A stretch of 64,000 nucleotides of DNA from DATJLY01 sp963773665 (GTDB lineage Bacteria; Pseudomonadota; Alphaproteobacteria; ATCC43930; CGMCC-115725). A program made the translations under genes and the position numbers. Shown here one piece after another: positions 15,765 through 24,210 of this stretch (its first letter is position 1; the number at the start of each line of letters is the position of its first letter). Below the pieces are notes generated by a model. It did no database searches and had not been told where the DNA came from. It saw only the letters and a list, made by a program, of their open reading frames with translations. The stretch is taken from the NCBI GenBank assembly GCA_963773665.1, contig CAVZBZ010000002.1, forward strand, positions 186,001-250,000, written 5' to 3'.

Positions 15765-17225
15765 CGGTCAACCTTGGGCGAGGAGGCGGTCCGGTGGCAG
15801 AAGGGCTCCGCGGCGGCTTCGGCTCGGGAAGGGTCGTCGCCGTCCATGGTTCCGTGCTCGACATAAGGTTCCCTGCGGGATCGCTGCCGGCGATCCGCGA
15901 GGCCATCGAAATCGAGTGCGATCTCGGCCGGCCGCTGATCGCGGAGGTGCAGCAGCACCTCGATCCCGCAACAGTGCGTGCCGTGGCGCTCGAGATCACG
16001 GCGGGCCTGCCCCGCGGCGCTTCAGCGCGCTCATCGGGCGCAGTCATTCGCGTCCCGGTCGGCGAGCCGGTTCTCGGGCGTCTCCTCAACGCGATCGGCG
16101 AGCCCGTCAACCGCGGTCCCCCGCTTCCCTCCGACATCGCTCGTCGGCCAATTCATGCGCCGGCGCCGGCTATCGACCGTCAGCGCGGCACCCTCGAGAT
16201 CTTTCATACCGGCATCAAGGTCATCGATCTGCTCGCGCCGCTCGTGAAGGGCGGCAAGGCCGCGATGTTCGGCGGGGCAGGGGTGGGCAAGACGGTCCTG
16301 ATCATGGAGCTGATCCGCACGACCGTCGAGCGCCATGCGGGGATCTCAGTCTTCTCCGGCATCGGCGAGCGGTCGCGCGAAGGGCACGAGCTGCTGCTCG
16401 AGCTCCGGGAATCCGGCGTGCTCGAGCGCACGGCGCTCGTCTTCGGACAGATGAACGAGCCGCCCGGCGCCCGCTGGCGGGCGGGTCTCACCGCACTCGC
16501 CATCGCCGAGCACTTCCGCGACACGGTGCACGAGGACGTGCTGCTGCTGATCGACAATGTTTACCGCTATGTCCAAGCCGGCGGCGAGGTGTCGGGTCTC
16601 CTCGGCAGGCTGCCGTCGCGCGTCGGGTATCAACCGACGCTCGCCAGCGAGATCGCCGAACTCGAGGAGCGTATCGCCTCAGTCGCCGGCGCGGCCATTT
16701 CCTCGATCCAGGCCGTCTACGTTCCCGCGGACGATTTCACCGACCCTGCCGTCGCGGAGATATTCAGCCACCTCGATTCCTCGATCGTGCTCTCCCGCGA
16801 CATGGCGAGCGAGGGCATGTATCCGGCAGTGGATCCGCTGGGCTCGACGTTCGAGCCTGCTCGATCCGCGTCTCGTCGGCGAGGCTCACTACCGGGCCGC
16901 GCAGGATGTCCGCAAGACCATCGCGCATTATCGCGAACTCCAGGAGATCATCGCCCTCCTCGGCATCGAGGAGCTGAGCGCTGCCGACCGGACGACAGTG
17001 CAGCGCGCCCGCCGGTTGATGCGGTTCCTCACCCAACCCTTCATGGTCACTGTCGCGTTCACCGGAAAACCCGGTCGCACGGTCGAGCTCGAAGCGACGC
17101 TGCAGGGCTGCCGCGCCATCCTCGACGGCGAAGCGGATTCTTGGGCCGAGAATTCGCTCTACATGGTCGGCGATCTCGACGAGGCCCGCGCGAAGGAAAA
17201 GCAAGCCGGTGCGGGGGCCGCATGA
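15761..17225 (+). pseudogene. atpD: N-type ATPase beta subunit, interrupted by a +1 frameshift
   Basis: Apart from one break this is a full-length catalytic beta subunit. Walker A GGAGVGKT lies at residues 171-178, followed by IGERSREG and FGQMNEPPGARWR, and RDMASEGMYPAVDPLGST. The frame then slips at the TT of 16850-16851 (ACGTTCGAG where ACGTCGAG would restore it). LLDPRLVGEAHYRAAQDV and the rest continue in the next frame to TGA 17223-17225. Unrepaired, translation would run through into atpC in frame. First gene of an atpDCQRBEFAG operon. The break is either a real mutation, which would disable the enzyme, or a one-base sequencing error. Confidence 0.88.
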
Positions 17226-17674
17226 GGCTCACCGTCACGACGCCGCTCGCTATCGTCGTCAACGTCGCCGATGTCACGCATGTTCGTGCCGAGGACGACA
17301 CCGGTGCCTTCGGCATTCTGCCGGGCCACGCCGACTTCCTGACCGCGCTCGCCGTGTCGGTCGTGAGCTGGCGCAACGCGGGGGGCGATGAGCATCATGT
17401 CGCCGTCCGCGGCGGCATGCTCGAGGTGCGCGGCGGCGGCAGTATTTCGATCGCCGCGCCCGATGCAGTGCGGGGCGAGGACCTTCAGCGTCTCGAAACC
17501 GATGTCGTGGCCGTCTTTCGACGGCAGCTCGCCGACGAGCAGGCCGCCCGTACCGATGCTCAGCGACTCTATCTTGCGGCGATCCGACAGATCTGCCGCT
17601 TCCTGCGGCCCGAGCGAGCGGATGGCTTTCCCGGCAGCTTCGCCGCTAACGAGACCGAGGGGCTCGAGGGATGA
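17222..17674 (+). CDS. atpC: N-type ATPase epsilon subunit
   Basis: 150 aa, in ATGA overlap with atpD. The N-terminal beta-sandwich of epsilon is recognisable (GAFGILPGHADFLTALAVSVVSW, then HHVAVRGGMLEVRGG), followed by a helical C-terminal hairpin. Epsilon belongs to the central stalk and regulates rotation. It is somewhat longer than housekeeping epsilon at its C-terminus, as is usual in N-ATPases. Confidence 0.88.
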   Translation: MRLTVTTPLAIVVNVADVTHVRAEDDTGAFGILPGHADFLTALAVSVVSWRNAGGDEHHVAVRGGMLEVRGGGSISIAAPDAVRGEDLQRLETDVVAVFRRQLADEQAARTDAQRLYLAAIRQICRFLRPERADGFPGSFAANETEGLEG

Positions 17675-17955
17675 AGCGGGAATCCGAACATCCCGAGCCG
17701 CTCGGCGAGGCGGTCAAGAGGCGACGCGAACGCCGCGCGCGCTGGGAGCGCGAGGGAGAACGTTCGATCGGCCAGAACCTTGCGATGATCGGGTCGCTCG
17801 GCTGGACCATCGTGACGCCGATGCTGGCGGGCATTTTTCTCGGGCGCTGGCTCGACCATGTGTTCACGTCGGGGATATTCTGGACGCTGAGCCTGCTCGT
17901 TGCCGGGCTCGCGTTCGGCTGCACGCTCGCTTGGAAGAGGATGCATCGCGAATGA
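17671..17955 (+). CDS. atpQ: N-ATPase subunit AtpQ (ATPase gene 1 / AtpI-like)
   Basis: 94 aa. A basic N-terminus (EAVKRRRERRARWEREGE) is followed by two membrane helices (about 38-58 and 68-88). It corresponds to the Q gene of N-ATPase operons, related to AtpI, which is thought to help assemble the c-ring. ATGA overlaps exist on both sides. Confidence 0.85.
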   Translation: MKRESEHPEPLGEAVKRRRERRARWEREGERSIGQNLAMIGSLGWTIVTPMLAGIFLGRWLDHVFTSGIFWTLSLLVAGLAFGCTLAWKRMHRE

Positions 17956-18239
17956 CCCACGATACACTCGCGTCTACTGGTGCCCTTGCGGCTTCCATGG
18001 CAGTCGCCGGCATTATGCTCGGACTCGTCTATTTCGCTTGCCTGCGGCGGACGGTCGCCCTCTTTGCCGGCGGAGGCGGCTGGGTGGGGCTGGCCGCGCT
18101 GACGCTGGCCCGCCTCGGCGCCGCTGGCGTTGTCCTCGCTTTCACTGCGAGATTTGGCGCCATGGCACTCATGGCCGCGTTCCTTGGCTTCCTGGTCGCG
18201 CGCACGATCGCTCTGCGGCGGGCGCAGAGGGCATTCTGA
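17952..18239 (+). CDS. atpR: N-ATPase subunit AtpR
   Basis: 95 aa with three membrane helices (about 10-32, 38-58, 65-85). It takes the R position between Q and B in the N-ATPase gene order. AtpR proteins (PF12966) are small membrane components unique to N-ATPase operons, proposed to pair with Q in assembly or c-ring stability. The start ATG overlaps the atpQ stop. Confidence 0.85.
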   Translation: MTHDTLASTGALAASMAVAGIMLGLVYFACLRRTVALFAGGGGWVGLAALTLARLGAAGVVLAFTARFGAMALMAAFLGFLVARTIALRRAQRAF

Positions 18240-18910
18240 TGCAGCCATCGCCGCTTTCGAGCACCGTTCTCTTCCATATCGGCCCCGTCAACATTACCAG
18301 GCCCGTGGTAACGACCTGGGCCATCATGCTGGGCCTCGCCCTGGGGTCGTGGCTCATCACGCGCCGACTGGGATCGCGGCCGGACCGGCGCCAAGCGGTG
18401 CTCGAAGCGATCGTGGTCGGCGTCCTCGGGCAGATCGAGGACGTGATCGGCAAGGACGCTCGGCCCTTCCTGCCGGTCGTGGGCACCCTGTTCATCTTTC
18501 TTGTCGCCGCCAATCTGTCCGGCGTGCTGCCGGGCGTCGAGGCGCCGACGAGCAAGATCGAGACGCCGGCCGCGCTGGCGCTCATCGTCTTCTTCTCGGT
18601 TCATTATTTTGGCGTGCGGGCACAAGGCCCTCTGGGCTATCTCGCGAGCTTCGCCAAACCGAAGGTCATCATGCTCCCGCTCAACATCGTTTCCGAAGTG
18701 ACGCGAACCTTCTCGCTGATGGTGCGACTCTTCGGCAACGTGATGAGCGGCGGGTTCGTGATCGCGCTCGTGGTCGGGCTCGCCGGGCTCTTCGTGCCGA
18801 TCCCTCTCATGGCCCTCGAGATCCTGGTCGGACTCGTGCAGGCCTATATCTTCACAGTGCTTGCGACCGTATTCATTGGCGCTGCCGTCGGCAGCGTCGA
18901 AAAAAATTGA
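18239..18910 (+). CDS. atpB: N-type ATPase subunit a
   Basis: 223 aa, starting at the TGATG overlap with atpR. Five to six membrane helices. The essential stator arginine is in FSLMVRLFGNVMSGG (R163, equivalent to E. coli R210). SEVTRTFSL and the C-terminal helix LVQAYIFTVLATVFIGAAVG are well conserved. It forms the ion half-channels with the c-ring. The poly-A run before the stop (AAAAAATTGA) is a minor slippery tract. Confidence 0.93.
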   Translation: MQPSPLSSTVLFHIGPVNITRPVVTTWAIMLGLALGSWLITRRLGSRPDRRQAVLEAIVVGVLGQIEDVIGKDARPFLPVVGTLFIFLVAANLSGVLPGVEAPTSKIETPAALALIVFFSVHYFGVRAQGPLGYLASFAKPKVIMLPLNIVSEVTRTFSLMVRLFGNVMSGGFVIALVVGLAGLFVPIPLMALEILVGLVQAYIFTVLATVFIGAAVGSVEKN

Positions 18911-18920
18911 CGGAGGCCCC

Positions 18921-19163
18921 ATGGACGCAAAGATCATCAGCATCATTTTAGCTGCGGTCGCGGTGTCGATCGGCTCGATCGGCCCCGCGCTTGCCGAGGG
19001 TCGCTCGGTTGCCGCTGCCATGGACGCGATCGCACGCCAGCCAGAGGCCGCCGGCGCGATCTCGCGAACGTTGTTCGTCGGCCTCGCCATGATCGAGACG
19101 ATGGCGATCTATTGCCTGGTGATCGCCCTCCTGCTGCTCTTCGCCAATCCTTACGTTGGCTGA
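18921..19163 (+). CDS. atpE: N-type ATPase subunit c
   Basis: 80 aa, two helices with the ARQPEA loop. The ion-binding helix reads MIETMAIY: the essential carboxylate is E59, with T60 and Y64. On helix 1, E26 (GPALAEG) takes the place of the Gln in the Ilyobacter Na+ ring. This two-carboxylate set plus hydroxyl and Tyr is the pattern described for N-ATPases. Those rings were first proposed to be Na+-specific, and the Burkholderia pseudomallei c17 ring was later argued to be H+-binding, so ion choice cannot be settled here. RBS CGGAGG. Confidence 0.92.
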   Translation: MDAKIISIILAAVAVSIGSIGPALAEGRSVAAAMDAIARQPEAAGAISRTLFVGLAMIETMAIYCLVIALLLLFANPYVG

Positions 19164-19165
19164 CG

Positions 19166-19921
19166 ATGCGTTTCGACTGGTGGACACTCGCGCTGCAGAC
19201 GGTGAATTTCGCCATCCTCGTGTGGCTTCTGCAGCGGTTTCTCTACAAGCCCGTGCTGCGCCTGGTCGATGCGCGCCGCGGCGAGATCGCAAAGCAATAT
19301 CAAGACGCCCACGACGCTGAGACGAAAGCGCAGGCGCTGCAGGAAAAGGCCGAAGGTGAGCGTGCCGGCGTGGCGGCCGAGCGCGCCGCGCTGCTCAAGG
19401 CGGCGCAGGCCGAGGCCGAGGAAGCGGCAACGGCGCGGCGTGCACGCGCCGAGCAGGAGGCGACGGCGCTTCTGGATGGTGCGCGCAAGGTGCTCGCCAA
19501 GGAGCGCGAGCAGGCGCTCGCCGAGGCGCAGCATGCCGCTCTCGACCTCGGAGCCGAGATCGCGCGCCGGCTCATCGATGAGCTGCCGATGAAGATTCGC
19601 GCGGAAGCGTGGCTCGAGCGGCTCGAGCAACATTTGGCGGCGCTGCCAAAGGCGGAATTGGACGCGTTCCTCCGCCAGGGCGCAGATGGCGGCACCGTGA
19701 CAGTGGTAACCGCATCGGCGCTTCCGGCGGACACCGCCGCGCTGTGGCAGAGCCGGCTGCACAAGCGGCTCGCCGACGGGATCACCATCGCCTTTGCGAC
19801 CGACCCCAATCTCATTGCCGGCGTCGAGCTGCATCTCCCGACCACGATCCTTCGCCTGTCGTGGCAGAGCGCGCTCGCTTCCATACATTCCGAGATCACG
19901 CCCCATGCCGACGCTCATTGA
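19166..19921 (+). CDS. atpF: N-type ATPase subunit b (extended, replaces delta)
   Basis: 251 aa. One N-terminal membrane helix (LQTVNFAILVWLLQRFLY) is followed by a long coiled coil rich in Ala/Glu/Lys (residues ~40-150). The C-terminal ~90 residues resemble the end of a delta/OSCP domain (VTVVTASALPADTAALWQ, then GVELHLPTTILRLSW). N-ATPase operons lack a separate delta gene, and this longer b is thought to provide its function. It overlaps atpA by 17 bases. Confidence 0.9.
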   Translation: MRFDWWTLALQTVNFAILVWLLQRFLYKPVLRLVDARRGEIAKQYQDAHDAETKAQALQEKAEGERAGVAAERAALLKAAQAEAEEAATARRARAEQEATALLDGARKVLAKEREQALAEAQHAALDLGAEIARRLIDELPMKIRAEAWLERLEQHLAALPKAELDAFLRQGADGGTVTVVTASALPADTAALWQSRLHKRLADGITIAFATDPNLIAGVELHLPTTILRLSWQSALASIHSEITPHADAH

Positions 19922-21449
19922 CGATTTGCGCGCCTGGGTGGACCGCAGCCGGCAGCGCATCGGGACCGCCGCGCTCGAACCTCGAATGGAACCGATCGGC
20001 CGCGTTGTCCAGGTCGGTGACGGCGTGGCCACCGTCATGGGACTTCCGCAGACGCGGCTCGACGAGTTGCTTGTCTTCGAAGGCGGCGTGCGCGGGGTTG
20101 CGGTCGATCTCGCGGAAGAGACGATGGGTTGCATTCTGCTCGGCGACCCGGCCTCGATCAAGAGCGGCAGCATCGTGCGCGGCACGAGCGAGGTCGCTCG
20201 AGTTCCGATCGGAGACGAGCTTCTCGGCCGGGTGGTGGATGCGCTGGGCACGCCGCTCGACGGCGGCGACCCGCCCAAGGTCGAGACATTCGCCCCGATC
20301 GACCAGCCGGCGCCCGCGATTGTCGACCGGGCGCTCGTGACGCGACCGCTTGCGACCGGGATCCTCGTCATAGACGCCATGATCCCGTTGGGACGCGGGC
20401 AGCGCGAGCTCATCATCGGCGACCGCGCAATCGGAAAGACCGCAATCGCCGTCAACACGATCATCAATCAGCACTCGAGCGACGTAATCTGCGTCTATGC
20501 CGCCATCGGCCAGAAGACATCCTCTGTCGCGCAAGTGATCGAGGCGGTTCGGCGCTACGGCGCCCCGGAGCGCTGCCTCTTCGTCGTCGGCGAAGCGAAC
20601 GCCGCGCCGGGGCTGCAGTGGCTGACGCCTTATGCCGCTTGCACCATGGCAGAGCATTTCATGAGGCAGGGCCGCGACGTGCTGCTTGTCCTTGACGATC
20701 TGACGAAGCACGCGGCGGTCTATCGTCAGCTCTCGCTGCTGCTGCGCCGGCCTCCGGGGCGCGAGGCCTATCCCGGCGACATCTTCTATATCCATTCGAG
20801 TTTGCTCGAGCGCGCAGCCAAGCTTGCGCCGGAGCGCGGCGGCGGCTCGCTCACGGCGCTGCCGATCGCCGAGACGCAGGCGGGCAATATCAGTGCCTAT
20901 ATTCCGACCAACCTGATCTCGATCACCGACGGTCAGATCTATCTCGATCCGCGCCTCTTCAACGAAGACCGGAAGCCCGCCGTCAACGTCGGCAAGAGCG
21001 TCTCCCGCGTCGGCGGCAAGACCCAGGCGCCCGTGCTCAAGGCGTTGTCGGAGAGCCTGCGGCTCGAATATGCCCAGTTCCTCGAGCTCGAAGTGTTCAC
21101 GCGCTTCGGCACCATGGTCGACGAGCGGACCCGTAAAGTCATCGAGCACGGACGACGCATCCGGTCCGTCCTGGACCAGCGCCAATTCCAGCCGTTGTCG
21201 CTCGGCGAAGAGGTGGCGCTGTTGCTGGCGCTCTCGACACGCGTGCTCGATGACATACCGCTCGAGCGGGTGGGCACCTTCCGCACTGCGCTGGCAGGGT
21301 GGCTCCAGGATCGTTGCCCGGCCGCGCTCACGCTCGACGACCGCACAAGCGAACTTTCGGATGGCTTGCACGCACAGCTCGAAGCCGCTCTCCGAGCGCT
21401 CGCACAGTCGATGAAGGCCGCAAGCCCGGCAGCAGGGGAACGGTCATGA
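19905..21449 (+). CDS. atpA: N-type ATPase alpha subunit
   Basis: 514 aa, start MPTLIDDLRAW inside the end of atpF. The P-loop reads GDRAIGKT (172-179), a variant of the usual GDRQTGKT. LIDDLRAWV replaces the standard N-terminal helix that binds delta. QAGNISAYIPTNLISITDGQIYL and NVGKSVSRVGGKTQ are conserved. Alpha is the non-catalytic nucleotide-binding partner of beta. It ends in ATGA overlap with atpG. Confidence 0.94.
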   Translation: MPTLIDDLRAWVDRSRQRIGTAALEPRMEPIGRVVQVGDGVATVMGLPQTRLDELLVFEGGVRGVAVDLAEETMGCILLGDPASIKSGSIVRGTSEVARVPIGDELLGRVVDALGTPLDGGDPPKVETFAPIDQPAPAIVDRALVTRPLATGILVIDAMIPLGRGQRELIIGDRAIGKTAIAVNTIINQHSSDVICVYAAIGQKTSSVAQVIEAVRRYGAPERCLFVVGEANAAPGLQWLTPYAACTMAEHFMRQGRDVLLVLDDLTKHAAVYRQLSLLLRRPPGREAYPGDIFYIHSSLLERAAKLAPERGGGSLTALPIAETQAGNISAYIPTNLISITDGQIYLDPRLFNEDRKPAVNVGKSVSRVGGKTQAPVLKALSESLRLEYAQFLELEVFTRFGTMVDERTRKVIEHGRRIRSVLDQRQFQPLSLGEEVALLLALSTRVLDDIPLERVGTFRTALAGWLQDRCPAALTLDDRTSELSDGLHAQLEAALRALAQSMKAASPAAGERS

Positions 21450-22336
21450 CCCGGCTTGCGGAGATCGAGTCCCACATCGTCAGCATGAGCGAGTTGCTCG
21501 ACGTTGTGGGCGCCATGCGCTCCCTCGCGGGCATGCGCGTTCAGGAGGCGCAGCGTACGCTCCCCGGCGTTCGCCGTTACGCCGAAGCGATGGCGGACGC
21601 GATCGGCGCTGCCCTCCTGCTGATGCCCGAGCCGGCCTCTGCACCGGCGGCGCCCGGTCGCCGGGCGCTCTTGCTGTTCACTGCCGAGCACGGGTTCGTC
21701 GGCGGCTTCAATCAATCCCTCGTCGATTCCGATGAGGCGGCAGCATCGCCGCATGATGCCTTCTTCGTGCTTGGCAGCAGGGGCGCCGCGCTGGCGCACG
21801 AGCGGGGAAGGCAAACGACATGGACACGGCCGATGGCCACGCGCGCGGCGAGTGCCCCCGAAACGGTGCTCGGCCTGACCGCCGAACTCTATCGCCGCAT
21901 CGCGCGCGGCGAGATATCCCGTGTCGAGGTGGTCTTTGCCCGCTCTCGCCAAGCTGGCCCATCAACCATCGAGCGTCGCCTCCTCCTCCCGCTCGATCTT
22001 GCCACGCTTGCGGAAAAGCGGCCGCGCCAGGCGCCTTTTCATAATCTCGAGCCGCAGGCGCTCCTTGAGAAGCTCATGGCCGAATATGTCTTCGCTCTTC
22101 TCACCGAGGCCGCCATCGAATCGATCGCCAGCGAGAACGCGGCGCGCTTTGCTGCGATGAATTCCGCGCACGACAACGTCGCCAAAAAACTCGAACAGCT
22201 CCGCCAATCCGGACGGCAAGCACGGCAATCGGAAATTACCGCCGAAATGCTCGATCTCGTCACCGGGGCCGAAGCGCTCACCCCGCCGCCGCGTCCGCAC
22301 GGCACGCACGATCCAGCGCCGTTGCGGACAGGATGA
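21446..22336 (+). CDS. atpG: N-type ATPase gamma subunit
   Basis: 296 aa. Weakly conserved except at the two ends forming the rotor coiled coil: MTRLAEIESHIVSMSELLDVVGAM at the start, and AIESIASENAARFAAMNSAHDN with KKLEQLRQSGRQARQSEIT near the end. The middle domain (LLLFTAEHGFVGGFNQSLVD) is a shortened gamma core, typical for N-ATPases. The extra ~25 C-terminal residues are low-complexity. Last gene of the operon. Confidence 0.9.
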   Translation: MTRLAEIESHIVSMSELLDVVGAMRSLAGMRVQEAQRTLPGVRRYAEAMADAIGAALLLMPEPASAPAAPGRRALLLFTAEHGFVGGFNQSLVDSDEAAASPHDAFFVLGSRGAALAHERGRQTTWTRPMATRAASAPETVLGLTAELYRRIARGEISRVEVVFARSRQAGPSTIERRLLLPLDLATLAEKRPRQAPFHNLEPQALLEKLMAEYVFALLTEAAIESIASENAARFAAMNSAHDNVAKKLEQLRQSGRQARQSEITAEMLDLVTGAEALTPPPRPHGTHDPAPLRTG

Positions 22337-22542
22337 GCTTCGAGGTCCGCTTCCGGGAGAGATCGCTGCCCCATCTGATTCTTCAGTCTTCGACCCGATA
22401 CGGACATTGGCGCCGCGATGGACACCCTGCCAAGCAGGCCATAAACTTCCATCTCCTCGCGGGCTGCCCATCTCCTCGCGGGCTGCATCGCAGTCGCGGC
22501 CATCGCGCCCGTGCTGCCCGCCGATCTCAAGGTCCCGATGAA
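22337..22542 (+). pseudogene. Gene-free stretch with a probable 3-prime gene remnant
   Basis: Between atpG and the monooxygenase there is no complete gene. The final ~100 bases read AGCIAVAAIAPVLPADLKVP followed by a lysine and a stop (ATGAAATGA), overlapping the next ATG as a genuine gene end would, so this may be the tail of a lost membrane protein. A 19-bp tandem duplication within it would break any frame. The part around 22375-22410 resembles, on the minus strand, a short dispersed intergenic sequence common in Bradyrhizobium-like genomes (reading NVRIGSKTE); that comparison is from memory. Confidence 0.35.
22449..22486. repeat. Perfect 19-bp tandem duplication
   Basis: CCATCTCCTCGCGGGCTGC occurs twice head to tail (22449-22467 and 22468-22486) with no mismatch. 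As 19 is not a multiple of three it shifts any reading frame through it, which supports decay of the upstream remnant. Confidence 0.85.
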
Positions 22543-24210
22543 ATGACGCGCCGGATCGAGACCTCCGTCCTCATCGTCGGCGGCGGGCCCATCGGTCTGA
22601 CGCTTGCGCTCGATCTCGGTTGGCGCGGCATCGGGTGCATGCTCATCGAGCAGGGCGACGGCAGCATCGATCTGCCGCGCGGCGCGATGGTCGCGGCGCG
22701 GACCATGGAGTTCTGCCGCCGCTGGGGCATCAAGGACCGGATCGTCCATTCCGGCTTTCCCGGCGACTATAAGCTCGACATCGTGTTCTGCACGAGCCTT
22801 GCGGGGTACCTGCTCGAGCGCGACGAATATCCGTGCGAGCGCGACCAGAAGCCGCCCGCCGAAAGCCCCGAGAAGCGGACCTGGTGCCCGCAGCTCCTGT
22901 TCGATCCGATCATCGCGCGATCGGCCGCCGAGCGCGATGGCGTGCGCCTGCGCTATCGCTGCCGGTTCGACAGCTTCACCGAAAGTTCCGACCGGATCGT
23001 GGCGCAGGCGACCGATCTTGCCTCGGGCGAGCGGGTCGAGATCGAGGCGCTCTATCTCGTCGCCTGCGACGGCTCGGCGAGCGCGGTGCGGAAACTGGCG
23101 GCGCTCGAGCTCGAAGGCACGCCGGTCTTGAGCTATTCGGTCAACGTGTTCTTCCGCTGTCCCGGATTTCTGGCGGCGCACGACAAAGGCGAGGCCGAGC
23201 GGTACCTTTTTGTGGGCACGCACGGCACTTGGGGCAACATCACGGTCGTCAACGGCAAGGAAGAATGGCGCCTCACCGTGATCGGCTCGAACGCGCGCGT
23301 CGATATGGATGCGTTCGACGCGCGGGCAGCAGTGCGGCGTGCGATGGGCCGGGACGACGTGCCGTTCGAGCTTATCGCCGTGCGGCCGTGGCGGCGGGCC
23401 GAAGCGATCGCCAAGGACTTCCGAAGCGGCCGCGTCATCCTCGCCGGGGATTCGGCGCATGTCATGTCGCCCACCGGCGGCTTCGGCATGAACACCGGCG
23501 TGATCAATTCCGTCAATCTTGGCTGGAAGCTCGAGGCAATGCTGCGCGGCTGGGGCGGGCCATATCTTCTCGACAGCTACGGGCCCGAGCAAAAGCCGAT
23601 CGCCAAGCGCAACTCCGATTTCTCGACGCGCAATTTCAATGCCTGGGTCGCGGCCCAGGGCGACTGCTCGGCGATCTTCGAGGAGACCGAAGCGGGCACA
23701 CGGGCGCGCCGCGCTGTGGGCACGCGCCTCAAGGACACGCTCACCGGCGAATGGCAGTGTCTGGGCGTGCAATTGGGCTATCGCTACGAGGGGTCGCCGA
23801 TCTGCATTCCCGACGGTTCTGCCGCGACGCCCGATGACGTGTCGCACTATGTGCCGACGGCGCGGCCCGGCTCGCGCGCGCCGCACGCGTGGCTCCCGGA
23901 CGGGCGCTCGATGCTCGACCTCTTCGGCCGCGGCTTCGTGCTGCTGCGATTTGGCGCAGCCGAGCCCAGCGCACTCGAAGCCGCGGCCCGCGCGCAGGGC
24001 GTCCCGCTCACCGTCGAGGACATCGCAACGCCCGAGATCGCCGCGCTTTACGGGCGCAAGCTGGTGCTCGTGCGTCCCGACGGGCATGTCGCCTGGCGCG
24101 GCGACGCGATCTCCGACCCGGACCGCATCGTCGCCGTGGTGCGCGGCGCGGCCGTGCCGCCGCGGCCGCCCGAAACTCTGGAATCGAGAGGCGTCCATGC
24201 CGAAAACTGA
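22543..24210 (+). CDS. FAD-dependent aromatic monooxygenase (PheA/TfdB/MhpA type)
   Basis: 555 aa. An N-terminal Rossmann FAD site (VLIVGGGPIGLTLALDLGWRG, residues ~8-28), a central DG motif (LVACDGSASAVRK) and a GD motif (VILAGDSAHVMSPTGGFGMNTGV) place it in the class A flavoprotein monooxygenases. A C-terminal thioredoxin-like tail (from about 480) is typical of the phenol-hydroxylase/MhpA branch. It would hydroxylate an aromatic or heteroaromatic acid with NAD(P)H and O2. Its end overlaps the next start by 14 bases. Substrate unknown; the linked isomerase- and lactonase-like genes suggest a ring-cleavage route. Confidence 0.85.
   Translation: MTRRIETSVLIVGGGPIGLTLALDLGWRGIGCMLIEQGDGSIDLPRGAMVAARTMEFCRRWGIKDRIVHSGFPGDYKLDIVFCTSLAGYLLERDEYPCERDQKPPAESPEKRTWCPQLLFDPIIARSAAERDGVRLRYRCRFDSFTESSDRIVAQATDLASGERVEIEALYLVACDGSASAVRKLAALELEGTPVLSYSVNVFFRCPGFLAAHDKGEAERYLFVGTHGTWGNITVVNGKEEWRLTVIGSNARVDMDAFDARAAVRRAMGRDDVPFELIAVRPWRRAEAIAKDFRSGRVILAGDSAHVMSPTGGFGMNTGVINSVNLGWKLEAMLRGWGGPYLLDSYGPEQKPIAKRNSDFSTRNFNAWVAAQGDCSAIFEETEAGTRARRAVGTRLKDTLTGEWQCLGVQLGYRYEGSPICIPDGSAATPDDVSHYVPTARPGSRAPHAWLPDGRSMLDLFGRGFVLLRFGAAEPSALEAAARAQGVPLTVEDIATPEIAALYGRKLVLVRPDGHVAWRGDAISDPDRIVAVVRGAAVPPRPPETLESRGVHAEN

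Noticed and set aside
15761..17674. A single long frame running from atpD through atpC (apparent 637-aa fusion)
   Set aside because: It arises from the extra base at 16850; residues between the break and the atpC start have no family similarity, and each gene has its own normal start and stop in the other frames.
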